DNA of 64,000 nt from Amoebidium appalachense. Lineage: Eukaryota; Ichthyosporea. The stretch covers positions 744,001 through 808,000 of the forward strand of contig CAVNZM010000001.1 of the NCBI GenBank assembly GCA_963693365.1, in the 5' to 3' direction. Both the position numbers and the translations under genes were made by a program. The notes below the pieces were generated by a model. That model saw nothing but the letters and a program-made list of their open reading frames with translations. It was not told where the DNA came from and did not search any database. Shown here one piece after another: positions 46,029-58,267 of the stretch (position 1 is the first letter of the stretch; every line of letters starts with the position of its first letter).

Positions 46029-46953
46029 TGTTAGATTATATAAGTATTTGGGATGAAAGCAGAGACACAGTGGTGCAGTGTAAAAACACCACAGACACAC
46101 ACAACAACAAAACACGGAACGATCGGAGCAGTGTACACAACAGACATCAATGTTTAGACACGACTGAACTGAATTTATTCTGATCTTCGAATAAATACCT
46201 GAAATTCCTCTAAGTCCAATCCATACATGATTTCCGACCAGTCGGAAATCAGATCTATCTCTAATAGAAACCAATCACTAAGAACCAATTGCTTTCAGAG
46301 AGATCCGGTACGCGGAGACGTACACGATAGGACACAGACACTAGTTAAGGTCAACTCGTGTCATCATCAAGGAAGTTCTAACCTATGACATACTGCAAAG
46401 ACTCAGACATATCACACTTAACCTTGATGATTGGTTAAAGCCCGGCAACACATGAAAACTAAAGTCAATTAACGAAGTCTAAACACACATGCTATTCTAA
46501 GTGTAGCCTAAGTGTGTCACCGTCCAATGAACACGTATTAAGTAACACAAATCTACCTAACAAATATTAGTAGAAAAGAAACACGATTATACACATGAAG
46601 ACAAGGAGAGAAAGAAAAGAAAATAAGGAAGGAGAAAGAGAAAGGAAAAGAGAGCACAGATCAACAAACAAGATAGTAATAGCATAACTATAACCAGAGA
46701 TATTTATGTACACACGAACATGTACACGTCTCTCCCTGAGTGGGTGGATCCGTGTACACACATATAAATATTCTAATCGATATTACAATACACGATTAGA
46801 GCCGATACAACACGATTACAAGTATACAAGCATATCGGAGATCGATGCTACACTTTACATAATAGGAGTGTGGCATATACACTAAGCATATGAACTGAAA
46901 CATAACACAAACTGAGAAGATCTTACCATATGTAAATACTACGTATTACAACA
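46029..46953 (-). repeat. A3 3' LTR (925 bp)
   Basis: TGTTAGATTATATAAG to TTACAACA; followed on the element side by polypurine-tract complement TCCCCACTT. Confidence 0.95.
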
Positions 46954-47382
46954 TCCCCACTTAAGACTTTGAAGTTTGTGTTATCATATCCCCACTGAAC
47001 TAGTGAAATCTCCCCACTTGAGAACAGAAACGGAAAAGAAAAAAAAAAATTAAAGTGTGTACTTTTCCCGGGGGGGGGGGGGGGGGGGGAAGGGGGGGGG
47101 GGGGGGGGGGGGGGGGAGGGGGGGGGGGAGGGAGGGGGGGGGAGGGGGGGGGGGGGGGGGGAAGAAACCGGGTCAAAAACAACGAATATGTATAACGTGT
47201 ATAGTCGGGTTTTGATTAACTGGGTTTTAAACCAGTGAAAGATAGAGTAGAGTCATGGTACAGGTCAAACCTTATATATAAACCCTAAGTGGGCATACCC
47301 ACAAAGGCAAGATACATATGAAATTAGGATTATGATAAAGTAAGTAGTAAACATTAGAAAATCACTCTTGAAGTAGGACGGG
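46954..47382 (-). other. A3 3' UTR with C tract and hairpins
   Basis: Same elements as in A1: three AGTGGGGA motifs, a C tract on the coding strand (about 47071-47160) of different length and interruption pattern, and the two hairpins. Confidence 0.75.
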
Positions 47383-49231
47383 TCAATCCACAATATCCGG
47401 CAAACAAAGTCGAGCACGATGGTGGACATGACTCGGGCCGGGGAGGGGTTTGGTGAGGATGTCAGCTAAGTTGTGGGCTGACTCAACGTAGTGGACAACC
47501 ACGTCCCCACTTGCAATGTAGTCCTTGGTGTTGTGATACCGGACGGCAATGTGTTTGGTACGGTGCTTGATGCCGGTGGAGTTGACGATGGCAATGGTCA
47601 ACTGGTTGTCACAGTACACCGGAGTCGGAGCAAGTATGGGACAGCCGAGTTCCTTGAAGAGGTCACGGACCCAAGCAACTTCTTGGGTGCCAGCATTGAG
47701 AGCAATCAGCTCAGCTTCAGTGGTGCTGGTGGCCGTGATGGGCTGGAGCTTGGAGTACCAGATGATGGGCATACCAGCAAACTCGATAATGTAGCCGGTG
47801 GTAGACTTCTTGCTGTCGGCACAACCAGCAAAGTCAGCATCCGTGTAGCATTCAAGTATGGGGGACTGGGTGGCCGAGTACTTGTAGTCAATGCCAAGGT
47901 CAATGGTGCCGAGCAGGTACCGGGCCACACGACGGAGAAGGTCCCAGTGAGTCTTGCCGGGGTTGGTGCTGAACCGACCGAGGAAGCCGATGGCATAGGC
48001 AATGTCGGGACGGGTGCACCGTGCCACCCAGAGGAGACGGCCGAGTAACTCACGGTAGGGCACGGTGAACGGTTGGGGGGGGCAGTCAGCCAGGGAGACG
48101 GTGGTGCCTGCAGGGATGGGGGTAGACTTGGACTTGGCATCGGTGAGGTTGAAGTCGTGGATGATATCCATGATGTAAGACCTCTGGTGCATGTGGAGGT
48201 GATGGGGATCAGAGTGATTAAAATCAACACCGAGCATACGGTCAAATGGACTCATACGACAGCTGGCCATCTTGCTGATGTGGGCAGCCAGGTCACTGGC
48301 AGCAGTAGAACCCCGGGTGTTGGTGATGGTGGAGTCGTCGACGTAGTTACCAGCCCGAACCACATCGTTGTTGGGGAAGAACCGGAGGTAGATGCACGGA
48401 TCGGTCTTAGTACGGGTCAGGCCATGGGCAAGAAGAATGCCGTCGAGGAAGTCGTACCAAGCCTTGGAGGCTTGCTTGAGGCCGTACAGGGCTTTCTTGA
48501 GTCTCCAGACCTTGCCAAGTGTGGCCATGGTGATGAATCCCGGGGGTTGTTTCATGTAGATGGTCTCGGTGAGTGGGCTGTTGAGAAAGGCCGTAGACAC
48601 GTCGAGTTGATGGATGTCATGACCTTCAACAACGGCCAGAGCTAGGATAGCACGGAGAGCAGCCGGACGGATGACAGGGCTCTCAATCAACTCATAGTCA
48701 ACACCGTATTGCTGACTGAAGCCTTGAGCAACACCACGTGCCTTGATCTTGGTGTCACCAGCCGAGTTGAGAGTTTTCTCGGAGACAATCCACTTGAAGC
48801 CGACGATGTTAGCACCAGGGGGAGGGTCAACAAGGTCAAAGATGTCTTTGTCGACGAAGGCTTGATACTCAGCAGTGAGGGCTGACTTGACCTGGTCACC
48901 ATTGGGTCCGGAACACAGTTGACGGACAAGTTTGGGTAGTTGGTCGATGTTGCTGGGGGGACCGGGGGGGACTGGGAGGGTGGTGGTGGCTTGAAAGCCA
49001 ACCTTGCCCTGTAGACGGGCAGAACGACGGGGTGCAGGAACCGGGGGAGGTGGAGACGGGGGGGGGGGAACTTGGAAGTTCGGAATTGCAGGGGGGGCAA
49101 CCTCCGGGCTGGACGGGGCCGAGTGGAAGTTGTCGGGGGAGCCGGGTCGGATGGGTGTGACGTTGCCAGGGGCAGGATGAGGGTCGGCAGGCTGGACGGG
49201 CACGGGGGCAGGGGGGCCGGTGGGGGGGGGG
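47383..49231 (-). CDS. Copia A3 reverse transcriptase-RNase H
   Basis: Open from the C run at 49222-49231 through the proline-rich linker (PAPRRSARLQGKVGF), RT (FKWIVSEKTL; QLDVSTAFLNSPL; GNYVDD) and RNase H (DADFAGC; STTEAELIAL; VYCDNQLTI; ADILTKPLPG) to the stop at 47383. One substitution, VYCDNQS to VYCDNQL, lies next to an RNase H catalytic Asp. The frame is offset from gag-integrase by the C10 run, so expression would need a frameshift at that run or the assembled length is wrong. Confidence 0.93.
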
Positions 49232-51790
49232 TGTCGGGGGAACGACGATGGCAGGAGGGGGGCCAGAGTACACCAGACAAACATCATCTTCAGTGTCAAC
49301 TGTGGGGGGTGGGGTGGTCGAGGTAGCAGTGGTGTCGGGGGTCGGAAGTGTTGATGGAATGTCGGACGGGAGATAAGCTGATTCGTCGAAAATCACATCA
49401 CGGAAGAGGCCGACACGATGGGTGGTGGGATTGAAGATCCGGTGGCAGTGTGATTGAAGATCATAGCCGATATACATGCCGAGTTTGACGGTGGGGGCCA
49501 GCTTGTTCCGTTTAGAGGCTGGCACGTGAGTGTAGGCAGGGCAACCGAACACTTTGAGCTCGGAGATGTCGGGCTTGACACCGTAGAAAATTTCGAATGG
49601 TGTACGACCATTGGCAGTCGTGGACGGGGTGACGTTGATGATGTAGGCGGCATGTTGGAGAGCCTCAGCCCACAGTTTGGGGGACAGAGACTGATCTTGG
49701 ACTTGATGGAGGAGGCAACGGACAATCTCTTGGAGGAACCTCATACGACGTTCAACATAGCCGTTCAGTTGAGGGCAGTCCACCGGAGCATAGCTGGCCT
49801 TGATGCCCTGGGAGAGGCAAAAAGCACGGGTAGCCTTGGAGGTGAACTCAGAGCCGGAGTCGAAGTGGTAGACACCAACTTTGGAGGGGCCATGGGTGGC
49901 AACGAGGTTGGTGTGAGCTGTGAGAATGTCCAGGGTGGTGGTACGATCGGCCATCGGGTAGATCTTGACGAGTCCAGAGGCACGGCAGACAGTGACGAGA
50001 GCAACCTTGGAACCTCCGTACGATGTTGTGGTAGGCTCAAAAAAATCCCAATGCCATTCATGACCGGGGATGTTGGAGTGAGGACGGTCACCTTTGAACG
50101 GAGCCTTGGTGGTTTTACCCATAATGCAGCCATGACAATCAGGAACATCACAGTCGAGGACAGAGGAGGGGAGACCAATAACAAGGTCGTGTTTCACCAT
50201 GTCCTTGATGCTGGTCATAGCACGGTGCCCCAGACGATGGTGCCAGATGGATGGGTTAACACTGGTAGTGGCAGCCAGAGCCACAGGACGAGTGGGTGGT
50301 TGAATGGTGTAGTCCTTGAAGTAATACAGACCGTTGTGTAGACGGAGGTTGACGAGATGACGGCCGGTGAGTCGGTCGAAGAGGAATGACGGAGTGGAGG
50401 CATCGTTCAAATCACCCTTGATGTATTCGGCAGCAGCTTGGGATGTTGAAATGAGGAAGGCTTGGCCAGACGGGGTGTAGTAGGCTTCAATGGTAAGGGT
50501 GGCAGTGCCATGGTCGGTGGTGGTGTTGATGACGATATGGCCGGTGTGAGTGGCCAAGACGGGGGTGCCATTGAAGGCAGCAACGGGAGTCGGTGTCGGA
50601 AGGGGAGTGAGGTCATGGAAGAACTCACGGGTGGGGCAGACAGTCATGTTGCACCCGGAATCCCAGGCAGGGTCGGAGGACACGGGGACGGAGCTAGCAT
50701 TGTATGCCGAGAAAGCAAAGGAGACAGATTTCTCACTGCCTTGACGGGAACGGTTGTGTCTGGACATACGGCATTTCGGCTCAGGGCAATCGATGATCGT
50801 GTGATCAGGCTCGTGGCAGTAGGAGCATTCTTTCACGGACGGGGTGTTAGAACGAGCCGGGGAATCAGAACGACGGGAACCCGAGAAACGGGAACGACTG
50901 GGGGAACGAGACGTGGACCGGAAGGCAGGCCGGTGGGGGGAACGGGATCGGGTGTGCTGACGGGAGAGACGAGTTCGGAGGTCCGTGCCAGGGGTACGGT
51001 CAAGGCGGTTGCGAAAGTCACGGCGAGGAAGATCACGGGGGGGAGCACTGGCATTTAATGCCATGCTGGACTTGGAGGCACGGTGGGCACGGTTGCTCCG
51101 GAGTTGCATCTTGAGGTCTTGACGTAACTCGATGCCATTGACGTGGTTGTGGAGGGACTCGAAGTCGGGGAATAGCTTATCACCGAAGTGATAGTCTTCG
51201 ATAAGACGGTTGAACTCAGGGGTGAGGTCGTCTCTGGTGGTGAGTTCATTGAAGAACTTCTCAGCTAGACGAGTGAAGTGAATGGACTCATCTTGGAGGG
51301 ACTGGAGCTGGTTCACGATGGTCTGCAGACGACTCAGGTAGGTGGTGAATGATTCACCGGGCTGAAGGGCACAGGCATCCCACTGACGGTGAAGGATGCG
51401 GATCTGATCGGGTTTGCCTTGGAGGTAGTGTTGACGGAATTTCCACATGGCCCGTTCAGGGTCCATGCCAATACGGTACTGGGCAACGGTGGTGAGGACG
51501 GAAGGGTCGATGTTCTGTATCATATGGAGCAGGAGGCAATTGCGGGCCTCCTTGAGTTCCGCGGTAGTGCCGTAGCCATAGAAGGGGGGTTCACCGTCAA
51601 CCGCGACGGTGGTAGGGGGGACGTAGTTGTCAGCAAGTACAACATCCACGAGTCGGACACCTTTAGTGCCGGTCATCATGCCGAGAAAAATGATTTCCCA
51701 TTGAAAATAGGTGGTTTTGCTATCGGGACCAGTCTTCCCTTCACCTTTCCACATGGTGATTTTGTTTACGCCAGTTTTGTTTGGATCCAT
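49232..51790 (-). CDS. Copia A3 gag-protease-integrase
   Basis: Open from ATG 51790 to the C10 run at 49222-49231. Gag, zinc knuckle (CSYCHEPDHTIIDC), protease DSGCN, HHCC and D,D-E integrase motifs are all present and match A1 and A2. After the C run the same frame would read a Pro/Arg-rich nonsense tail ending at 48896. No other lesion was seen. Confidence 0.93.
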
Positions 51791-51852
51791 GATTGAAAAA
51801 CGAGCGCTAGTTCTAGATGTGTGTAGGGAGCGTGCAAAAGGGCTGCATAACC

Positions 51853-52777
51853 TGTTAAATTATATAAGTATTTGGGATGAAAGCAGAGACACAGTGGTGC
51901 AGTGTAAAAACACCACAGACACACACAACAACAAAACACGGAACGATCGGAGCAGTGTACACAACAGACATCAATGTTTAGACACGACTGAACTGAATTT
52001 ATTCTGATCTTCGAATAAATACCTGAAATTCCTCTAAGTCCAATCCATACATGATTTCCGACCAGTCGGAAATCAGATCTATCTCTAATAGAAACCAATC
52101 ACTAAGAACCAATTGCTTTCAGAGAGATCCGGTACGCGGAGACGTACACGATAGGACACAGACACTAGTTAAGGTCAACTCGTGTCATCATCAAGGAAGT
52201 TCTAACCTATGACATACTGCAAAGACTCAGACATATCACACTTAACCTTGATGATTGGTTAAAGCCCGGCAACACATGAAAACTAAAGTAATTTAACGAA
52301 GTCTAAACACACATGCTATTCTAAGTGTAGCCTAAGTGTGTCACCGTCCAATGAACACGTATTAAGTAACACAAATCTACCTAACATATATTAGTAGAAA
52401 AGAAACACGATTATACACATGAAGACAAGGAGAGAAAGAAAAGAAAATAAGGAAGGAGAAAGAGAAAGGAAAAGAGAGCACAGATCAACAAACAAGATAG
52501 TAATAGCATAACTATAACCAGAGATATTTATGTACACACGAACATGTACACGTCTCTCCCTGAGTGGGTGGATCCGTGTACACACATATAAATATTCTAA
52601 TCGATATTACAATACACGATTAGAGCCGATACAACACGATTACAAGTATACAAGCATATCGGAGATCGATGCTACACTTTACATAATAGGAGTGTGGCAT
52701 ATACACTAAGCATATGAACTGAAACATAACACAAACTGAGAAGATCTTACCATATGTAAATACTACGTATTACAACA
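51853..52777 (-). repeat. A3 5' LTR (925 bp)
   Basis: TGTTAAATTATATAAG to TTACAACA, then target duplication CTGGC. The primer site GGTTATGCAGCCC lies at 51852-51840. Confidence 0.95.
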
Positions 52778-53683
52778 CTGGCTGCCCACATCAGCCAGAT
52801 GGCCAGCTGTCGTATGAGTCCATTTGACCGTATGCTCGGTGTTGATTTTAATCACTCTGATCCCCATCACCTCCAGAGGTCTTACATCATGGATATCATC
52901 CACGACTTCAACCTCACCGATGCCAAGTCCAAGTCTACCCCCATCCCTGCAGGCACCACCGTCTCCCTGGCTGACTGCCCCCCCCAACCGTTCACCGTGC
53001 CCTACCGTGTCACTGAGTTACTCAGCCGTCTCCTCTGGGTGGCACGGTGCACACGTCCCGACATTGCCTATGCCATCGGCTTCCTTGGTCGGTTCAGCAC
53101 CAACCCCGGCAAGACTCACTGGGACCTTCTCCGTCGTGTGGCCCGGTACCTGCTCGGTACCATTGACCTTGGCATTGACTACAAGTACTCGGCCACCCAG
53201 CCCCCCATACTCGAATGCTACACGGATGCTGACTTTGCTGGTTGTGCCGACAGCAAGAAGTCTACCACCGGCTACATCATCGAGTTTGCTGGTATGCCCA
53301 TCATCTGGTACTCCAAGCTCCAGCCCATCACGGCCACCAGCACCACTGAAGCTGAGCTGATTGCTCTCAATGCTGGCACCCAAGAAGTTGCTTGGGTCCG
53401 TGACCTCTTCAAGGAACTCGGCTGCCCCATGCTTGCTCCGACTCCGGTGTACTGTGACAACCAGTCGACCATTGCCATCGTCAACTCCACCGGCATCAAG
53501 CACCGTACCAAACACATTGCCGTCCGGTATCACAACACCAAGGACTACATTGCAAGTGGGGATGTGGTTGTCCACTACGTTGAATCAGCCCACAACTTAG
53601 CTGACATCCTCACCAAACCCCTCCCCGGCCCGAGTCATGTCAACCATCGTGCTAAACTTTGTCTGCCGGATATTGTGGATTGA
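52778..53683 (+). pseudogene. Copia A2 RT-RNase H, 3' part
   Basis: Continues the A2 pol from the duplicated CTGGC: a short residue of RT, then MSPFDRMLGVDF, the RT thumb, and RNase H (DADFAGC, TTEAELIAL, VYCDNQSTI, ADILTKPLPG) ending CLPDIVD with stop TGA at 53681-53683. Compared with A1 and A3 it lacks three residues (LHMHQ region, about 52875) and has two extra residues in PYRVTELLSRL. These are in-frame changes. It is not translatable with its 5' half because of A3. Confidence 0.92.
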
Positions 53684-54117
53684 CCCGTCCTACTTCAAGA
53701 GTGATTTTCTAATGTTTACTACTTACTTTATCATCATCATTATTTCATATGTATACTGCCTTTGTGGGTATGCCCACTTAGGGTTTATATATAAGGTTTG
53801 ACCTGTACCATCACTCTACTCTATCTTTCACTGGTTTTTTAAAACCCAGTTAATCCAACCCCGACTATACACGTTATACATATTCGTTGTTTTTGCCCCG
53901 GTTCCTCCCCCCCCCCCCCCCCCCTCTCCCCCCCCCCCCCCCCCCTTTCCCCCCCCCCCCTTCCCCCCCCCCCCCCCCTCTCCCCCCCCCCCCCCCCCCC
54001 CCCCCCCCGGAAAAGTACACACTTTAATTTTTTTTTTCCGTTTCTGTTCTCAAGTGGGGAGATTTCACTAGTTCAGTGGGGATATGATAACACAAACTTC
54101 AAAGTCTTAAGTGGGGA
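53684..54117 (+). other. A2 3' UTR with hairpins, C tracts and three AGTGGGGA motifs
   Basis: GTGGGTATGCCCAC (53766-53779), an ACTGG...CCAGT stem (53829-53849), C runs at about 53906-54008 broken by T, then AAGTGGGGA (54053), CAGTGGGGA (54074) and AAGTGGGGA (54109), the last directly before the LTR. Confidence 0.75.
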
Positions 54118-54652
54118 TGTTGTAATACGTAGTATCTACATATGGTAAGATCTTCTCAGTTTGTGTTATGTTTCAGTTCATATGCTTAGTGTATATGCCA
54201 CACTCCTATTATGTAAAGTGTAGCATCGATCTCCGATATGCTTGTAAGGTTAAGTGTGGTATGTCTGAGTCTTTGTATTGTATCATAGGTTAGAACTTTC
54301 CCTCACTTCCTTGATAATGACACTAGTTGATCTTAACTAGTGTCTGTGTCCTATCGTGTATGTCTCCGCGTACCGGATCTCTCTGAAAGCAATTGGTTCT
54401 TAGTGATTGGTTTCTATTAGAGATAGATCTGATTTCCGACCAGTCGGAAATCATGTATGGATTGGACTTAGAGGAATTTCAGGTATTTATTTGAGGATCA
54501 GAATAAATTCAGTTCAGTCGTGTCTAAACATTGATGTCTGTTGTGTACACTGCTCCGATCGTTCCGTGTTTTGTTGTTGTGTGTGTCTGTGGTGTTTTCA
54601 CACTGCACCACTGTGTCTCTGCTTTCATCCCAAATACTTATAAAATTTAACA
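54118..54652 (+). repeat. A2 3' LTR, internally deleted (535 bp)
   Basis: Begins and ends like the 5' LTR but jumps from ATGCTTGTA (about 54246) to AGGTTAAGTGTG, losing about 390 bp that include the pyrimidine-rich stretch. Followed by target duplication CTATG. Confidence 0.93.
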
Positions 54653-54794
54653 CTATGTCTATGTTATTATGAATTATTGTGGGCAAGGTTATCATGCTCA
54701 CTGTCCGGTGTTGGTGTGTTGCAGGGAATGTATGTGTGTGTGTGGTGTGGGTGAATGCATCTGCATGTTCATGTGTATGTCGTATAGACCCGCC

Positions 54795-55354
54795 GTATGT
54801 GTGACGTGTTGGTGGCTAATGTTTTATACTGGGGACCACCCAGATAAACACAAGGCATAAACATCTTGTGGACTGATTTATAGACTGACTGGTAGTCAAC
54901 CAGTTAACACACGGGGAAGGTTCATCCCGTGGACTAGGTTTAGACTGGCAGTCAAGCAGCTCGCCATGGCTATAGAAATTTATTTATACTGGGACACCAT
55001 CCCAGTTCGACATATACATAAGTCGAATATAGAAGAAAACCAATATTATATGGTGGGATATTAATATAAATAAACGACGGATGGTGGAGGAAAAAAAAAA
55101 ATCCCCACTGATGATGCACACACTTGACGATCGAGGAAGACAGCAGTAGACGTTGGTTGGGAGGTGTCCCTACACGTTGATGTGTAGACCACTGGCGAGG
55201 GCACCAACCTACTTGAAGACCACTGTAGATGAATGGAGGGGGGGAGGGGCACACTCAGTCACCAAGACTGAGGGAGCCATGATGCCGGCTCGAGGGAGGG
55301 CCCAGGCAGGGCCTTGGTGAAGATGTCGGCCACGTTGTCCTTGGTGGACATGTA
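54795..55354 (-). mobile_element. Copia family C, 3' fragment (opposite orientation)
   Basis: On the minus strand: the end of RNase H (VSTKDNVADIFTKALPGPS, about 55354-55290), then a 3' UTR with the same hairpin array as 19738-19911, ending near GTCACACATACG. Truncated on both sides. The junction at 55354 joins AT-rich sequence of unknown origin (55355-55626). Confidence 0.85.
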
Positions 55355-55626
55355 AAATTATATTGATCCCTACTCTTCTCTACTTTTATTTGAAGGTTTC
55401 GTCAGGATATAAGATGATAATTCCAATCCTAAATACACTGTCAGATAATCGTAAATTGTCATTTTATCCTTTTCTCCAGATCGACCTTATGGGGTTGTTT
55501 GAAAATTAATATTACACCCTTGTCTTGAGGATTGTGGAGGTGCGAAGCTTATTCTTTACTTATGGGTTTATATTATAATTAATCTTACCCCTTACCTTAG
55601 GATCGATTCTCTAGGATTGTACCTAC

Positions 55627-56036
55627 AAGTATTTGGGACGGAAGCAGAGACACAGTGGTGCAGTGTGAAAACACCACAGACACACAACAACAAAACACGA
55701 AACGATCGGAGCAGTAGTACACAACAGACATCAATGTTTAGACACGACTAAACTCAATTTATTTCGATCTAGCATAAATACTTGAAATTCCCTTAAGTCG
55801 AATCCATACATTTTCCGACCAGTCGGAAATCAGATCTGTCTCTAATAGAAACCAATCACTAAGAACTAATTGCTTTCAAAGAGATCTGGTATGCGGATAC
55901 GTACACGATAGGCTACAGACACTAGCTAAGATCAACTAGTGTCATTATCAAGGAAGTGAGGGAAAGTTCTAACCTATGATACAATACAAAGACTCAGACA
56001 TACCACACTTAACCTTGATGATTGGTTACAAGCTCG
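55627..56036 (-). repeat. Copia A LTR fragment
   Basis: Matches the 3' half of the A2/A3-type LTR on the minus strand, from AAGTATTTGGGACGGAAGC to CCTTGATGATTGGTTAC. More diverged than the full copies and truncated at both ends; it abuts a copia B 3' end. Confidence 0.8.
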
Positions 56037-56344
56037 CAAGGCTATAGAAAATTATTTATACTGGGTCGCCATCCCAGTTCGACATATATATAAAGTCGAA
56101 TATAGAAGAAAACCAATATATATGGTGGGATATGAATATAAATAAACGACGGATGGTGGAGAATAATCCCCACTGAAGATGCACACACATGACGATGTAA
56201 GACTGAGTCCCCACTGATGAAGAGAAACGATGAGGAGTAGTAGACTTTCGTTGGGAGGCATCTTGAGCACCGTAGGTGTGTCAACTGCTGTCCAGCGCCC
56301 CAACCTACTCAGAAACCACTCGATGATGAACACCAGTGCACGGG

Positions 56345-56755
56345 TCAGTCACGGAGACTGAGGTTGGCACTGTGTGTGTCGTGGGCCGGTCCAGCCAGAG
56401 GCTTGGTGAAGATGTCGGCCAGGTTCTTCTTGGTGTCGATGTAGGTGACAGTGACGTCCCCACTGGTGATGTAGTCCTTGGTGTTGAAGTAACGAACGGC
56501 AATGTGCTTGGTCCGGTGCTTGATGGTGTTGGAGTGGACCAGAGCAATGGTGGACTGATTGTCACAGTACACGGGGGTGGGCTCGGTCATGGGGTAGCCC
56601 AGCTCCTTTAGTAGATCACGGTGCCAGACAACATCTTGAACGGCAGCATTGAGGGCCAGGAGCTCGGCCTCACAGGTGGAAGTTGCAGTGATCGTCTGCA
56701 GCTTGGAGTGGTAGGTGACGGGGGTGCCTTCGAGGAGGATGACGTACCCAGACGT
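56345..56755 (-). pseudogene. Copia B RNase H, C-terminal part
   Basis: Continues from TSGYVILLEGTPV through TSTCEAELLALNAAVQ, VYCDNQSTIALVHSN, KHRTKHIAVRYFNTKDY and ADIFTKPLAGP to LSLRD and stop at 56345. It is in frame and without stops, but cut from its upstream half by the insertion. Confidence 0.9.
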
Positions 56756-57235
56756 TGTAAACAACTGTACACATGAACTGTACATGTTTACTAAAGAATG
56801 TGATCTACTAGCACACGATTCGTGCTTTGTCATGAATATCACATAAATATTATGTCCGCACCAATAGGACTCACTCTGACCTAAGAATTGAACCATATAT
56901 GGTTCTTCCGCTGCATACCACATAAACGAAGTGAACCAATAAGAGGTTTGCATAAATAGGACAAAGGTCTGACTGGCTCGGACCGCACCAGAATCACGAA
57001 TGGCATGTTGCCACCCGCGCTGGCCGCGGATGAACCAATCCTGGGCCTTGATCCGAAACCTGGGGGCTATATAAGAAAGCCGTCCCAGTACGGGGATCAC
57101 ATCAGTGAAGTCTGAGACAGACTGAGTCGGCCCATAGTAAAAGCAACCTGGCCGCGTGTGCCTTTCTACCCGTTCTCTGTCTTTATTTTGATTCAGTTGT
57201 ACTCTGCCTTATCCTAACTAGTCCAACTGTTTACA
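56756..57235 (+). repeat. Gypsy-like element 5' LTR (480 bp)
   Basis: TGTAAACAACTGTACAC to CCAACTGTTTACA; begins and ends with inverted TGTAAACA/TGTTTACA. Confidence 0.95.
57068..57075 (+). promoter_or_regulatory. TATA box in the 5' LTR
   Basis: TATATAAG, about 165 bases before the LTR end; the same site is in the 3' LTR at 60147-60154. It gives the element's direction and a likely transcription start about 30 bases on. Confidence 0.7.
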
Positions 57236-57236
57236 T

Positions 57237-57251
57237 TGGCGACCGCGCAGT
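57237..57251 (+). promoter_or_regulatory. Primer-binding site of the Gypsy-like element
   Basis: TGGCGACCGCGCAGT one base after the LTR. It begins with TGG, complementary to a tRNA CCA end; TGGCGACC is common in Ty3/Gypsy elements. The leader after it has three copies of TCAAGAATCTC before a possible gag start ATG at 57335, whose frame stops after 19 codons. Confidence 0.7.
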
Positions 57252-58267
57252 TCAAGAATCTCGCATCCTTCGAATCTCACATCTTTCAATCAGTTCAAGA
57301 ATCTCACATCTTTCAATCAGCTCAAGAATCTCCCATGGCCGATCACAATCCTTTTTACCCCGATGATAGGCACATCTTTCCTTGTCCGGCTTAGAATATA
57401 TACACCTACAAGTTTGAAGTGGCCAGCCCACCTACACGGAAAGAATTGAAAGCATGTAAAACTTCTTTTGCTACGACACATCAAAAATGTGAAGAAAAAC
57501 GAATACACAACGAAACAACGAATACACGAACAAACGAATAAAGAATTGCTAACGAAGCAATGAACCAACGAAAAACGAACCATCACGAATACGCAATGAA
57601 ATAAAGAATTAACGACAAACGATTGCATAGAGGAAATACGAAATGAATGCAACACGAAAACAAAACAGAGTAACGAAGTTATCAAACGACAAAAAACGAA
57701 AAACGAAAGCAAAATGAACTGGAAATACGAAAATGAAAGGACGAATGCACAACACTGCTTGGGTTGCAATGCACACAGCCCCCTCTATGTTACGAAGAAA
57801 AGAAAACCGTTGCCCTTGCGTGCATTGCGCTATTGCACACTGTCATCGTGTCCATGCCACCGCATGCACGTCCACACTCGCAAGCCAGATCATCATGATG
57901 CACGGCCACTTTCAGCACGAATGCATTTAAAGAAGAAGATAGTCGCTGTTGCTATAGCATTGAGGACATAAGGTGCTGTGAAAGTAGTTTTGCATGCATG
58001 ATTCGAATTTCTTGCTGTTTTCGAATACAGCATGCCCCATAGTTTAGCGCACAGGATGCACAACATGCGCATGAATGTATGCTGGCATGCCTAAACACAT
58101 TACGAACATATGCCTCATGTATGGCGGCCCTTCCTGGTGCCACGCCCTAACGAATTTGCACTCTTGGTGCACAAAAGGCATGTAATAAAGTCGATGCAGA
58201 ACTTTTGTTCATGCATGTGAAAAACAAAGAAGGTGTTGGGTACGAATTTTAAGGTGAATGCCCGTCT

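Larger units (their letters stand above)
46029..52777 (-). mobile_element. Complete Ty1/copia family A element, copy A3, nested in A2
   Basis: 6,749 bp; LTRs 51853-52777 (5') and 46029-46953 (3'), both 925 bp, with at least three differences between them (for example near 46033, 46480 and 46560). Flanked by CTGGC (46024-46028 and 52778-52782), which is a duplicated piece of the A2 RT gene. Inserted head-on relative to A2. It has all domains, and only the C-run length at 49222-49231 breaks the polyprotein, so it is the best-preserved copy here. Confidence 0.96.
41532..54652 (+). mobile_element. Ty1/copia family A element, copy A2, split by A3
   Basis: 5' LTR 41532-42456, internal 42457-46028 and 52778-54117, 3' LTR 54118-54652. 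CTATG flanks both ends (41527-41531 and 54653-54657). Copy A3 (46029-52777) lies inside the RT gene, in the opposite orientation, with its own duplication CTGGC (46024-46028, 52778-52782). Without A3 the element is about 6.4 kb. The 3' LTR has lost about 390 bp near 54246. In RT, a 9-bp deletion and a 6-bp insertion distinguish this copy from A1 and A3. Confidence 0.96.
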
